64,000 nucleotides of DNA, taken from assembly GCA_023444055.1 (NCBI GenBank), contig JAEZRV010000032.1, positions 1-64,000 of the forward strand. The letters run 5' to 3'. The notes below the pieces were generated by a model, which saw only the letters and a list, made by a program, of their open reading frames with translations, was not told the DNA's origin and did no database searches. Below, in pieces: positions 27,389 to 34,771 of the stretch (position 1 is the stretch's first letter; each line of letters opens with the position of its first letter). Position numbers and translations under genes: made by a program. The stretch comes from Bacillota bacterium. GTDB lineage: Bacteria > Bacillota > Clostridia > Acetivibrionales > DSM-1351.

Positions 27389-27777
27389 GTTGTGGTCTAG
27401 GTGACCCTGTTGGCTTTTTAGACATTTTTATTATCATCTCCCTTCTGATATTACTATTTTATCATTTGATGTATAATAATGGTATATAAGAAATTTAAAG
27501 CATTAGTGAAAATTGAAAAAATTTCTGGAAGGTTATTACCATTGAGAGGAGAACCTTAAGTACTGATCCTTTCATTCTTGCTGGAAAGGGAAGGACTGTA
27601 TATAAGATATAGTATGAAGAAGAAGGACAATTAAAGGAAGGCTGGGTCAAATTTGGCGGATTGTTTGGGGATGACTGGTTAACTGTATTTTATAAAGATG
27701 GATAGGTTAAAACAACGAATTAACGATTATTTATACAATCTTGCCGATAAACAGGAATTTGTTTAGTAAAAGTAGAG
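27389..27777 (+). other. degenerate coding remnants
   Basis: A remnant frame near 27595-27706 reads YEEEGQLKEGWVKFGG then DDWLTVFYKDG before a stop, but it is cut by an in-frame TAG and has no start. I can only call it a fragment of an unknown gene. Confidence 0.35.
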
Positions 27778-28268
27778 ATGACAATGGAGGATAAAAAGAC
27801 AAATAGTAATTGTAGTGTAAAATGGTTGCAGGATAAACCGAATATTTTTATTGATGAGAGAATTTTAGATTATGACAATCCTATCAGAGGTATTTATGGT
27901 ATTTTATAGAATGTAAAGGTGAAAATAAGAAGTGCGTATATGTAGGGCGTTCAACAAGTATTTATAGTAGAATGTTTGACTCTGAAAATGGGCATATAGC
28001 AAAGATGAAGAAAAATGAGCATTTTATTTCAGAGCTAAATAAAGCGAGCGAAGATGGTGAGATAAAAGTATTTATAGAAATATTGGAACAAGTTCAGTAT
28101 GAGTTTGATAATTACTATAAGGATATGCAACGATTAGCGTCAGCAGAAAATTATTACATCGATAGATATCAAAGTAGAAATCAATGTTTAACCAAGTTCC
28201 TGGAGGAACACATATGTCTAAAGATCAATGGGAGGATACGAAACGTAAAAATTCCAGTTCGTAATTGA
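27778..28268 (+). pseudogene. GIY-YIG nuclease-domain protein, frameshifted
   Basis: From ATG 27778 the frame reads to IRGIYGIL then TAG at 27907-27909. Shifting by one base, it continues as ECKGENKKCVYVGRSTSIYS and stays open to 28268. The pair GIYGI..YVGRST.IYSRM is the GIY-YIG catalytic signature, including the Arg. The break is at a TTTT run (27902-27905), consistent with loss of one T. It could be a true pseudogene, a phase-variable gene or a base-calling error. The C-terminal 100 residues (YYKDMQRLASAENYYIDRY) are intact. Confidence 0.65.
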
Positions 28269-28425
28269 GTTATTTCACATTCTTTATTGTTATGCGATGA
28301 AGGGGTGATTTATTAATATAGTTGAGCAGGTTAGATTCTTTTCTGACCCAGAAGAAGCAAACAATGGTTGGTAAAATACATTAACAAAAAAATTGAACGA
28401 GATTATTTGATGTGGGGTTTATTTT
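28269..28425 (+). pseudogene. short broken gene remnant
   Basis: A frame reads IVEQVRFFSDPEEANNGW then TAA. In another frame it continues KYINKKIERDYLMWGLFYEY into the start of the next gene. It looks like a small frameshifted protein gene of unknown family. Confidence 0.35.
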
Positions 28426-28986
28426 ATGAGTATGTTCTATTATATTGCTGCAAATAAAGAATTACCGACAGGTAGCTTTGGAGGTAGAAATCCGAAAGTG
28501 GGAGAGCCGCCAAAGGTAATCAAATTTAAGTCAGTTATGTTACCGAAAGGTTCTGTTCCGCTTGAGCAGATCATAGATTTATCAAAATTCAAAGAAGATG
28601 AAACAGAGGAATATGATACATATGAAGATGCAGCGGGAATTTACATACGGGATTTGGAGGAGTGGAATAAAGGAATAAAAACACAGTTCAAAAATCCCTA
28701 TATATATCAGCTTTCGGCAAGCTGGGGGAGCTTCATTATAAATGAAAAGATAAAAAACTGGGACATTGAACATTACAAAGCAAATTTGAAATGTATCAAT
28801 GAGCTTTTCAACTATATACGCCGAAACATATCTGATAATGAAGAAATTGAGATATATATCTGTTGGACTAATGAAGAAGGAGAAGAGAGAAATCATAATT
28901 TGGATTCTATAATTAATTTGAAAACCTTTAGTATCGGAGACAATTTTGAGCTCAAGGAACGACAATATATATTAGTACGGAGTTAA
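28426..28986 (+). CDS. hypothetical protein
   Basis: 186 residues, soluble and acidic, with no signal or membrane segment. The N-terminal FYYIAANKELPTGSFGG leads to a central helical region and a C-terminal beta strand pair (EIEIYICWTNEEGEE, KTFSIGDNFELKERQYILVRS). I do not recognise the family. Its setting among small solitary soluble genes and pseudogenes resembles immunity-gene clusters, but no toxin gene is present. The ribosome site GTGGGGT is modest. Confidence 0.55.
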   Translation: MSMFYYIAANKELPTGSFGGRNPKVGEPPKVIKFKSVMLPKGSVPLEQIIDLSKFKEDETEEYDTYEDAAGIYIRDLEEWNKGIKTQFKNPYIYQLSASWGSFIINEKIKNWDIEHYKANLKCINELFNYIRRNISDNEEIEIYICWTNEEGEERNHNLDSIINLKTFSIGDNFELKERQYILVRS

Positions 28987-29074
28987 AAGTCAAGCCAATT
29001 GCCCACTCACGAAAATTTTTAGTAGTGCGAAATGAATCAGAAAACTGATACAATTACCAGAAAAGAGAAAGGAC

Positions 29075-29435
29075 ATGGAATGAACTGAACTGTAACAAGG
29101 CTTTAGAATATGCAACAAATAAGCATAGAGGGCAGAAACGTATTGGTGGAGACGAATATATTAGCCATCCTGTGGCTGTATCGAATATACTCAAGGACTT
29201 GGAATATTCATCTGATGTCCAGATTGCAGGTTTATTTCACGATTTGCTTGAAGATACGGATGCCACAAAAGAAGAGATTTTAGAGTTAAGCAATGCAGAG
29301 GTTCTTGAGGTTGTGACGCTTCTTACCAAAGAAGAAGGATATGACATGAATCAATATATAATAAGGATTAGAGCAAACGAAAAGGCTCTTGTGGTTAAGC
29401 TGGCGGATCGGCTGCATACCCTTATAAATAACTAG
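29075..29435 (+). pseudogene. HD-domain (p)ppGpp-hydrolase-like gene, broken at both ends
   Basis: The frame carries NKHRGQKRIGGDEYISHP, the metal-binding HD signature FHDLLEDT and KLADRLHTL, which are hallmarks of SpoT/MESH1-type hydrolases. The only ATG with a ribosome site (29075, after GAAAGGAC) meets TGA after two codons, and a one-base shift is needed to enter the HD frame. The gene then stops right after LADRLHTL, about 60 residues short of a full hydrolase domain. Probably non-functional. Confidence 0.7.
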
Positions 29436-29707
29436 TTCATCGTAAATTTGGAGGTAGTCTAATCAGATTATCTCCTGTTTGCTTTCAGTTGCAATGGTGA
29501 ATGATTGGTGGATTGGTTGTAATTTGGTGATTGGATTTACCATAGTATATAAGCAGGTAACATATTAACACATAAACGAACAATAATTATCAAATTTCAT
29601 CTATATATTACAATTTATATAACTGTATGTTATAATAATTATGCTATTTGAGAATTAATTTGAGAATATCATATAACTTTTACTTTATTGCCATTTGTAA
29701 AATTATA
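29436..29707. other. AT-rich intergenic stretch
   Basis: No gene, hairpin or repeat was recognised here. The promoter of the next gene pair lies at its end. Confidence 0.4.
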
Positions 29708-29736
29708 TTGAAAATTATGGTAAAATGTGATAATAT
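29708..29736 (+). promoter_or_regulatory. sigma-A promoter for the PIN gene pair
   Basis: TTGAAA and TAATAT are separated by 17 nt, with the start codon 56 nt downstream. Confidence 0.5.
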
Positions 29737-29791
29737 TTAGTTACAAATAATTCTCGGGTAATAGTTTATACTATTCTTGAGGTGATTTACA

Positions 29792-29992
29792 TTGAAGAAG
29801 CATGAGAAAAAAGTTAATTCTAGTGCTAAAGATTACAAAGGAGATGAGGATATGTTAGCTACTCAAAAAAAATCTTCTTCTGGTTTAACTAGAGAAAAGA
29901 AAGAGATACTTAGAAAAGCTATGGGAGCAGCATCATCCAAAACGGTTATCTTAAGTAAGATAAGGGATGAATGGAAGAATGAAAATAATTAA
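29792..29992 (+). CDS. small basic protein, candidate antitoxin
   Basis: 66 residues from a TTG with GAGGTGA 6 nt upstream. Lys-rich, with a helical C-terminal half (LTREKKEILRKAMGAASSKT, then ILSKIRDEWKNENN). It overlaps the next gene, which encodes a PIN-domain protein. This is the usual layout of type II toxin-antitoxin pairs, where a small DNA-binding antitoxin precedes the toxin. No RHH or AbrB motif is evident, so the antitoxin role is inference from position. Confidence 0.6.
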   Translation: MKKHEKKVNSSAKDYKGDEDMLATQKKSSSGLTREKKEILRKAMGAASSKTVILSKIRDEWKNENN

Positions 29993-30536
29993 TTTTAATG
30001 ACAACTTCTCTGGATTTGAGAATGGTGAGGATATTTTATTAGATACAGGTGTTCTTTTAGCTTATCTCAATAAATATGATGCTTGGTATAGTACTGTAAC
30101 AGAATTATTTACAGAGTATATTTTAAATATAGAGAATGAATTATATTTGTACATAAATGTAGCTATATTAAATGAAATTACAAATCTTATTGGTACTAAT
30201 AAACCTATTGAAAAGTATAAAGAAAAGCATCCTAATGAAATGATTTTAGATGATGAAATTGAAAGAATTGAGAAAGAATCAATTGAACAACTTAGAATAT
30301 TGATAGAAAATGAAGTTATTCAAACTTTAGATATGAGTAAAGATGGCTACTTAAATCAACTGGAATTATATAAATCATTAGGTGCAGCAGATTCTATAAA
30401 TGTTTCAATTGCAAATGAACATGGTATTAGTTTACTAACTGTTGATAATAGATTAGTAAATAACATTCGCAGAACAAAGGGCTTAGACAATATACATAAT
30501 GTTTATTATACAAATCCACAAAATAGAGATTATTAA
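29967..30536 (+). CDS. PIN-domain protein, candidate ribonuclease toxin
   Basis: 189 residues (or 185 from ATG 29979). PIN acidic residues are visible in order: Asp in ILLDTGVLLAYL, Glu in ILNEITNL, Asp in LGAADSINVSIANEHG, and Asp in LLTVDNRLV. They would form the Mg2+ site of a ribonuclease. The protein is longer than VapC (about 130) because of a helical insertion at about 85-115. It overlaps the small upstream gene. The start is ambiguous because both ATGs lack a well-spaced ribosome site, which fits translational coupling. Confidence 0.75.
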   Translation: MNGRMKIINFNDNFSGFENGEDILLDTGVLLAYLNKYDAWYSTVTELFTEYILNIENELYLYINVAILNEITNLIGTNKPIEKYKEKHPNEMILDDEIERIEKESIEQLRILIENEVIQTLDMSKDGYLNQLELYKSLGAADSINVSIANEHGISLLTVDNRLVNNIRRTKGLDNIHNVYYTNPQNRDY

Positions 30537-30574
30537 TATTCTAAGATTTCCTAGCTGGAGGTCTTTTTTCATGG

Positions 30575-30745
30575 GTGGGATATCATAGATACAAAAATAA
30601 AAGTGGCGGGTATTACAGAGGAAGAAGTAGAAGTGGTAGGTACTATACAAGGTCGGGATGTTTAGCCCAAATGACAGTTATATTGTTATTGGTTATAGGG
30701 GGATTCATATTTGTTTTAAGTAGGAAAAGGGCTTTCCAATTCTAA
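30575..30745 (+). CDS. possible small membrane peptide
   Basis: 56 codons from a GTG. It reads a Tyr/Arg/Gly-rich stretch (SGGYYRGRSRSGRYYTRSG) followed by one membrane segment (MTVILLLVIGGFIFVL). The better ribosome site (GGAGG) serves an ATG four bases upstream in another frame, so this may be a frameshifted gene. The function is unknown. Confidence 0.3.
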   Translation: MGYHRYKNKSGGYYRGRSRSGRYYTRSGCLAQMTVILLLVIGGFIFVLSRKRAFQF

Positions 30746-30784
30746 CCTATTCTCAGAATAATATAAGCTAAGAAGGTGATACTA

Positions 30785-30980
30785 ATGAAGCTTAATTCTA
30801 TGCAAGAAGACATATTATCAGCTCTCTATAAACAAAAAGTTTGGACTTGATAGTTTAGATGTGACAGATGATAACACCGAGATACTTAACTCGCTGGTTG
30901 ATTTAGGTTATGTATCATATAATTTTGGTAATTATGAGATATCTGATAAAGGAATTAAATATTGCAACAACTATAACTGA
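30785..30980 (+). pseudogene. frameshifted small gene
   Basis: ATG 30785 (AAGGTGAT upstream) gives MKLNSMQEDILSALYKQK and a stop after 21 codons. The adjacent frame continues LDSLDVTDDNTEILNSLVDL and NYEISDKGIKYCNNYN to 30980. It looks like a winged-helix-type small phage protein broken by one base. A GAGCC-TTCG-GGCTC hairpin follows at 30978-30993. Confidence 0.45.
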
Positions 30981-31018
30981 GCCTTCGGGCTCAACCCATT
31001 GAAAGGAAGTGAGTCTGA

Positions 31019-31105
31019 ATGGCTTTAAGTAAAAAGCAAGAATTGTTTTGTAAGGAATATCTTATAGACCTGAATGCTACTCAGGCTTACAAATTGGCAG
31101 GATAA
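31019..31105 (+). pseudogene. phage terminase small subunit, 5' fragment
   Basis: MALSKKQELFCKEYLIDLNA then TQAYKLAG and a stop: 28 residues that match the well-conserved N-terminus of Terminase_2 small subunits (LT.KQE.F..EYLIDLNATQA). A good ribosome site (AAGGAAGTGA) is retained. The remaining roughly 120 residues are gone. This is the clearest sign that a prophage once sat here. Confidence 0.7.
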
Positions 31106-31116
31106 TTTGTTTTTAT

Positions 31117-31209
31117 GCAGAATTTTTAAGGCAAGCAGAAATCAAAAATATGTCTGAATACACGATAAGAAGTTACAGACATCATACAGGGCGTTTTATA
31201 ATTTCATAG
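31117..31209 (+). pseudogene. tyrosine-recombinase N-terminal fragment
   Basis: The frame reads AEFLRQAEIKNMSEYTIRSY then RHHTGRFIIS and a stop. This resembles the SAM-like core-binding domain of phage integrases (F....E.K..S..TI..Y...L..F). It directly follows the terminase fragment. Short, so the call is tentative. Confidence 0.45.
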
Positions 31210-31343
31210 GGGAAGGATATAACACTTAAAACAGTGAGGATTATATGAAATTAAGGGGTTAAACCTTGTCAATATGGTAAAAGGGTTAGAAAGTAAAAAA
31301 TAATTGAGGATACATTGAGCATTAATTTAGATATAGACGATAA

Positions 31344-31658
31344 TGTACAAGATGCTTAGTTTTTACACAACCATTTTTAATTAAAAAATCAGCAGGGGAA
31401 AATGGAAATACTGGATGATTTGCTCACAGTTTTGATTTATCAATTAGATTTTCTTTCTTTGGTAATATGGTAACTGTATTTATTGATTGCGCAAAGGACA
31501 TTTATAAGGTATATAGTATTGATATAATTATAAAAATATTGGAGAACAATGATTATGTATATATCAAATCAAGCAAGCTAAACGAGTCATATGACGGAAT
31601 TAATAAATCTTTTAGAAAAGGAGATACATGGTGGGATAGGTATTTTGAATATAGATAA
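31344..31658 (+). pseudogene. broken gene with in-frame stop, function unknown
   Basis: An open frame from about 31344 (QPFLIKKSAGENGNTG) is interrupted by TGA at 31416-31418 and then continues in the same frame (FAHSFDLSIRFSFFGNM, KSFRKGDTWWDRYFEYR) to 31658. No start or ribosome site is clear. The last 63 codons can be read from ATG 31467 but lack a ribosome site. I do not recognise the family. Confidence 0.4.
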
Positions 31659-31741
31659 GTGGATTTCATTTATACATTAAAACATGAGATTCGTTTTTCA
31701 TGATTAATTTAAATGTATGAACAAAATGGAAAGGATTTTTT

Positions 31742-32449
31742 ATGAGGTTAAAAAATGATGATATAAAAAATATATTAGTAGGTACACAAAGTTGCTATGT
31801 AAAGGTATTGTATGGTAGTGGTTTGAGAATTGGGTTGGGTGAAAAAGTACCCTTTGATAATCCAAGGCTAAAAGGAAAATTCCATGGTGAATGGGATGTT
31901 TTATCAAGATTTTGTGGATGGCGTATACTTCAGAATAATAAAATAATTTGTGGTTTTGATAATGAAATAAAAGATAGCAATGATATCTTAAAATCTGTTT
32001 TGCTAGGAAATTTAAGTGATATAATAAAATTAAATGAACATGATTTAAGACTATCATTTGAAAATAACTACACAATAGATTTTATATGTCAATCTACAAG
32101 TGAGCCGATCATAACGATAGCAAATGAAAAACGAAAGGTAGAATTAGATTTTACGCTTGATGGGTGGATTCAATATGACACCGATGAAACATCTCAAAAA
32201 AGGAATGAAATTGAGGTGGTATTTAGTACATATTCAGATGAGTGTCAAAATCGATGGAGTAAACTCGTTACAATAAGTGATGGTGATAATAAGTGTTGTG
32301 ATTGTTTTTACTTTAGAGGTATTTATGGAGGTTTTTACTTTTGGGATTACGGACTTTGCAGTAATGGCGATTCAGAAAATGATGGAAAGTTAGTTAATGT
32401 GAAGTCTGGGTGCGAGTGTTTAAAACATCTTTGTGATATTAAGAAATAA
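31742..32449 (+). CDS. hypothetical protein with cysteine-rich C-terminus
   Basis: 235 residues, no signal peptide. The N-terminal half contains GEWDVLSRFCGWRI and the middle is beta-rich (KVELDFTLDGWIQYD). The C-terminus holds seven cysteines (KCCDCFYFRGIYGGF, YGLCSN, GCECLKHLC) that could bind metal. AAAGGA lies upstream of the ATG. It is followed by two more solitary small genes on the same strand. A role as an immunity protein is possible from context only. Confidence 0.55.
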   Translation: MRLKNDDIKNILVGTQSCYVKVLYGSGLRIGLGEKVPFDNPRLKGKFHGEWDVLSRFCGWRILQNNKIICGFDNEIKDSNDILKSVLLGNLSDIIKLNEHDLRLSFENNYTIDFICQSTSEPIITIANEKRKVELDFTLDGWIQYDTDETSQKRNEIEVVFSTYSDECQNRWSKLVTISDGDNKCCDCFYFRGIYGGFYFWDYGLCSNGDSENDGKLVNVKSGCECLKHLCDIKK

Positions 32450-32504
32450 CTAATAAATAGTAAAAATAATAAAAATTTATAAAGCTAACTATTGAGGTGA
32501 CATT

Positions 32505-32897
32505 ATGAATGTTGAAGAATTGAAGGATACATTCAAATATGATTTAATTGGGCTTTGGATTTCTTGTGAAGGTACGTTTGGAAGTATCATGAATGAAGTA
32601 TGGGAGTTCCTACCGAATAATACTGGAAGAACAATTAACAATAGTTTAATGTCTGGTCAAGAAATAGAAGAATTTAAGTGGAAAAGAAAAGATTTATATT
32701 GTATTGAAATAGCTATAACTGATTCGGAATTTGACGAACCAGATATATGGCGTGAAGTTAGTTATGATTTTTGTTTAGTACCAACTGATTGTGGCTACCT
32801 ACCAGCTTTAGTAGAGATAGATAAGATTACTGGAGTTAAGAGAAAAGGATTTGGACTCATGGAAGTTCCATTATCATATGTTGGTGATGGTGACTAG
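32505..32897 (+). CDS. hypothetical protein, calycin-like pattern
   Basis: 130 residues, soluble and acidic. The N-terminal pattern LIGLWISCEGTFGSI, then NEVWEFLPNNTGRTI and FKWKRKDLYCIEI, resembles small lipocalin/calycin-type beta barrels (GLW..., G.G, W.. L.I). TTGAGGTGAC lies upstream of the ATG. No function is assigned. It may be co-transcribed with the previous gene, 55 nt away. Confidence 0.5.
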   Translation: MNVEELKDTFKYDLIGLWISCEGTFGSIMNEVWEFLPNNTGRTINNSLMSGQEIEEFKWKRKDLYCIEIAITDSEFDEPDIWREVSYDFCLVPTDCGYLPALVEIDKITGVKRKGFGLMEVPLSYVGDGD

Positions 32898-32960
32898 TTG
32901 TTTGTGATTTTAAGATGCATGATTTTTATGCGAAATAAATTTTAAAGAATAAGGTGGAAA

Positions 32961-33278
32961 ATGCACCCTTATCTAAAGTTCTCTATTGATTCAGAAAAAG
33001 AAAGTTTACATAAAATTATTGGAGTTAAAACAAATCTTGAATTAGATTATCCTCAAATGTTCTCTTCAGGTTTTGACTATGTTAACAGTGAGATTACTAA
33101 AGATTTTAAGTTGTATTTTGTTTCACCAAATGAATACCATACTATCAGAAAGGTATTACCAAAAGATAAGCCGGAAATGAAAGTGACACCTTACATTAGA
33201 GGGTTTATAAGTATTTTATTTCTCTTATTGATAGTTCTAAATGCAAAGTCATTATTCAAGAAGTCAAATTATGAGTAA
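32961..33278 (+). CDS. small C-terminally membrane-anchored hypothetical protein
   Basis: 105 residues. The soluble N-terminal part is HPYLKFSIDSEKESLHKIIG. One membrane segment lies near residues 80-96 (GFISILFLLLIVLNA), then a short basic tail. AAGGTGG lies 4 nt before the ATG. No family is recognised. Confidence 0.5.
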   Translation: MHPYLKFSIDSEKESLHKIIGVKTNLELDYPQMFSSGFDYVNSEITKDFKLYFVSPNEYHTIRKVLPKDKPEMKVTPYIRGFISILFLLLIVLNAKSLFKKSNYE

Positions 33279-33420
33279 AATAAAATTGTGAAAGAACTAA
33301 TAGATTAATCATATTTATATGGAATAAACATAAATCTGACTTATAGTATCTTTAAGTTTTCTAAATTAGGTAATATCAAGTTGAATAACCAAATAAAAAT
33401 AATAAAATGGAGGAGCAAAA

Positions 33421-33675
33421 TTGAATAATAATACTGAAGTAGGGTGTATGTCTGTAGGATGGCTTTTAATTATATTTGGCCCTATAATAAGCATTGTTAG
33501 CGGTGTAAATGGTCTGGGTGAAGCATTCGCAATTGCCGGTACGATATTTTCAATTGTTTTTGGAACTTTGCTAATTGGCATCGGGGAAATAATTCGCCTG
33601 TTATCAAAAATGGTAAATAAAAATGACCTATTAGAGAATAAAATTGCCCAAGAAATAGAACAAGATAATAGTTAA
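33421..33675 (+). CDS. small two-helix membrane protein
   Basis: 84 residues from a TTG with GGAGGAG 5 nt upstream. Two membrane segments (SVGWLLIIFGPIISIVSG and AIAGTIFSIVFGTLLIGIG) are followed by a charged cytoplasmic tail. It resembles many uncharacterised small membrane proteins. The function is unknown. Confidence 0.55.
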   Translation: MNNNTEVGCMSVGWLLIIFGPIISIVSGVNGLGEAFAIAGTIFSIVFGTLLIGIGEIIRLLSKMVNKNDLLENKIAQEIEQDNS

Positions 33676-33775
33676 TAATGATTTAAATAAAAAATTGTTA
33701 CTCAAAATGATACATGCTTAGTAAATTTAAAATGATAATTATTAGTAAAGTCTTTAAAAACCGGAGGCAATAACA

Positions 33776-34162
33776 ATGAAAGCGTACATAACACATGTAG
33801 CACTTTACGTTACTGATCTTGAAAAAGCTAAAGAGTATTATACAAAATATTTTGATGGGACTTGTAATGATAAGTATGTAAATTCAAAAGGCTTTCAGAG
33901 CTATTTCATTACATTTTCATCAGGTGCCAGATTAGAGATAATGTCGCATAAAGATCTAGTGCTGCGAGAAAATATGGAAAAGGTTAATGGCTGGAGTCAT
34001 ATAGCATTTTCAGTGGGAAGTGAGGAAAATGTGCGTATGCTGACGGAGACAATTGTAACTGATGGATATGAATTGTTGAGTCCGGTTAGACATACAGGGG
34101 ATGGCTACTATGAGAGCTGTGTTTCTGACCCTGATGGTAATCGTGTTGAGATAACAGCTTAA
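33776..34162 (+). CDS. VOC-family (glyoxalase/dioxygenase fold) protein
   Basis: 128 residues, a full single VOC module of two beta-alpha-beta-beta-beta units. His in THVALYVTDLEKAKEYY, Glu in ARLEIMSH, His in GWSHIAFSVG and Glu in DPDGNRVEIT are in the metal-ligand positions. Such proteins include glyoxalase I, lyases and resistance proteins. The substrate is unknown. AACCGGAGG precedes the ATG. It marks the end of the decayed island. Confidence 0.88.
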   Translation: MKAYITHVALYVTDLEKAKEYYTKYFDGTCNDKYVNSKGFQSYFITFSSGARLEIMSHKDLVLRENMEKVNGWSHIAFSVGSEENVRMLTETIVTDGYELLSPVRHTGDGYYESCVSDPDGNRVEITA

Positions 34163-34191
34163 ACAATAGAAATGCTATATCAGAAGAGGAA

Positions 34192-34290
34192 GGTTGAAAG
34201 AAATATAAAAACAAATAAAGGAGGTACCGAGCCCATGCCATTTCTGTCATGATGTTTTTGTGCAAAATGCGGGGCATGGGCATAATAATG
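34192..34290 (+). repeat. 99-nt structured repeat family A, copy 2
   Basis: Same length and layout as the copy at 20298-20396. The main stem has changed on both sides, GCCCATGCC with GGGCATGGGC, which keeps pairing. AAAGGAGGT lies 9 nt before the internal ATG (34234), but that frame stops after five codons. It lies 29 nt after the VOC gene stop. Confidence 0.85.
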
Positions 34291-34323
34291 ATTAACATAA
34301 TTGAGCTTTTTATAAGACAGAAC

Positions 34324-34522
34324 TAACTTTAACTGGTTGGGTACATATAGTATCTTAAATATTTCTGTATTTAATTCCTACAATGAATAATAATTGTGTT
34401 TGCAATATATTTAAAGTATGCATCTAAATTCAAAGGATGCATCTAAATTCAAAAGATGCATCTAAATTCAAAAGATGTACCAAATTAAAGGATATATCCA
34501 ATAAAAGTGGTTATATCCTTTA
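34324..34522 (+). repeat. direct repeat flanking the SLH gene, left copy
   Basis: 34324-34417 aligns with 38997-39080 (ACTGGTTGGG..CATATA and ACAATGAATAAT blocks). It ends in the hairpin TTAAAGGATATA / TATATCCTTTAA (34485-34522), which is shared with the right copy. The two copies bracket the SLH gene. Confidence 0.6.
34418..34491 (+). repeat. 19-bp tandem repeat
   Basis: ATGCATCTAAATTCAAARG occurs three times head to tail from 34418, followed by a degenerate 17-bp fourth unit. There are no spacers, so it is not CRISPR. It is inserted within the left flanking repeat and absent from the right copy. Confidence 0.8.
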
Positions 34523-34706
34523 AACATTGTTTATAGATAAAAGAATATTAGGATTATGTGATAGAGAAAATAACTTTATGCCTATTAAAGTGTGTGGAAA
34601 ATTTTCAATATTATGCAAGTGTAAGGATATGCTTTTTAGTTGTAATAAATGGTTTATAAAGAAAAGTGATAAATAACGTATAGTATTTACAAGAAATAAT
34701 AAATAT

Positions 34707-34735
34707 TTGAAATTATGCATTATATATGGTATTGT
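34707..34735 (+). promoter_or_regulatory. candidate promoter of the SLH gene
   Basis: TTGAAA, 17 nt, TATTGT. The following leader holds TTTTACATTTGGAGG, which recurs nearly unchanged before the lipoprotein gene at 46216. Confidence 0.4.
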
Positions 34736-34771
34736 AAAATTAATATTTTACATTTGGAGGTAAAAATCTAC

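Noticed and set aside
34249..34251. TGA in the family A copy 2 mini-ORF as a selenocysteine codon
   Set aside because: Copies 1, 3 and 4 do not keep this codon in frame and no SECIS-type hairpin is evident. A decayed frame is simpler.
34418..34491. Possible CRISPR array
   Set aside because: The 19-bp units are directly adjacent without spacers, and no cas gene is present.
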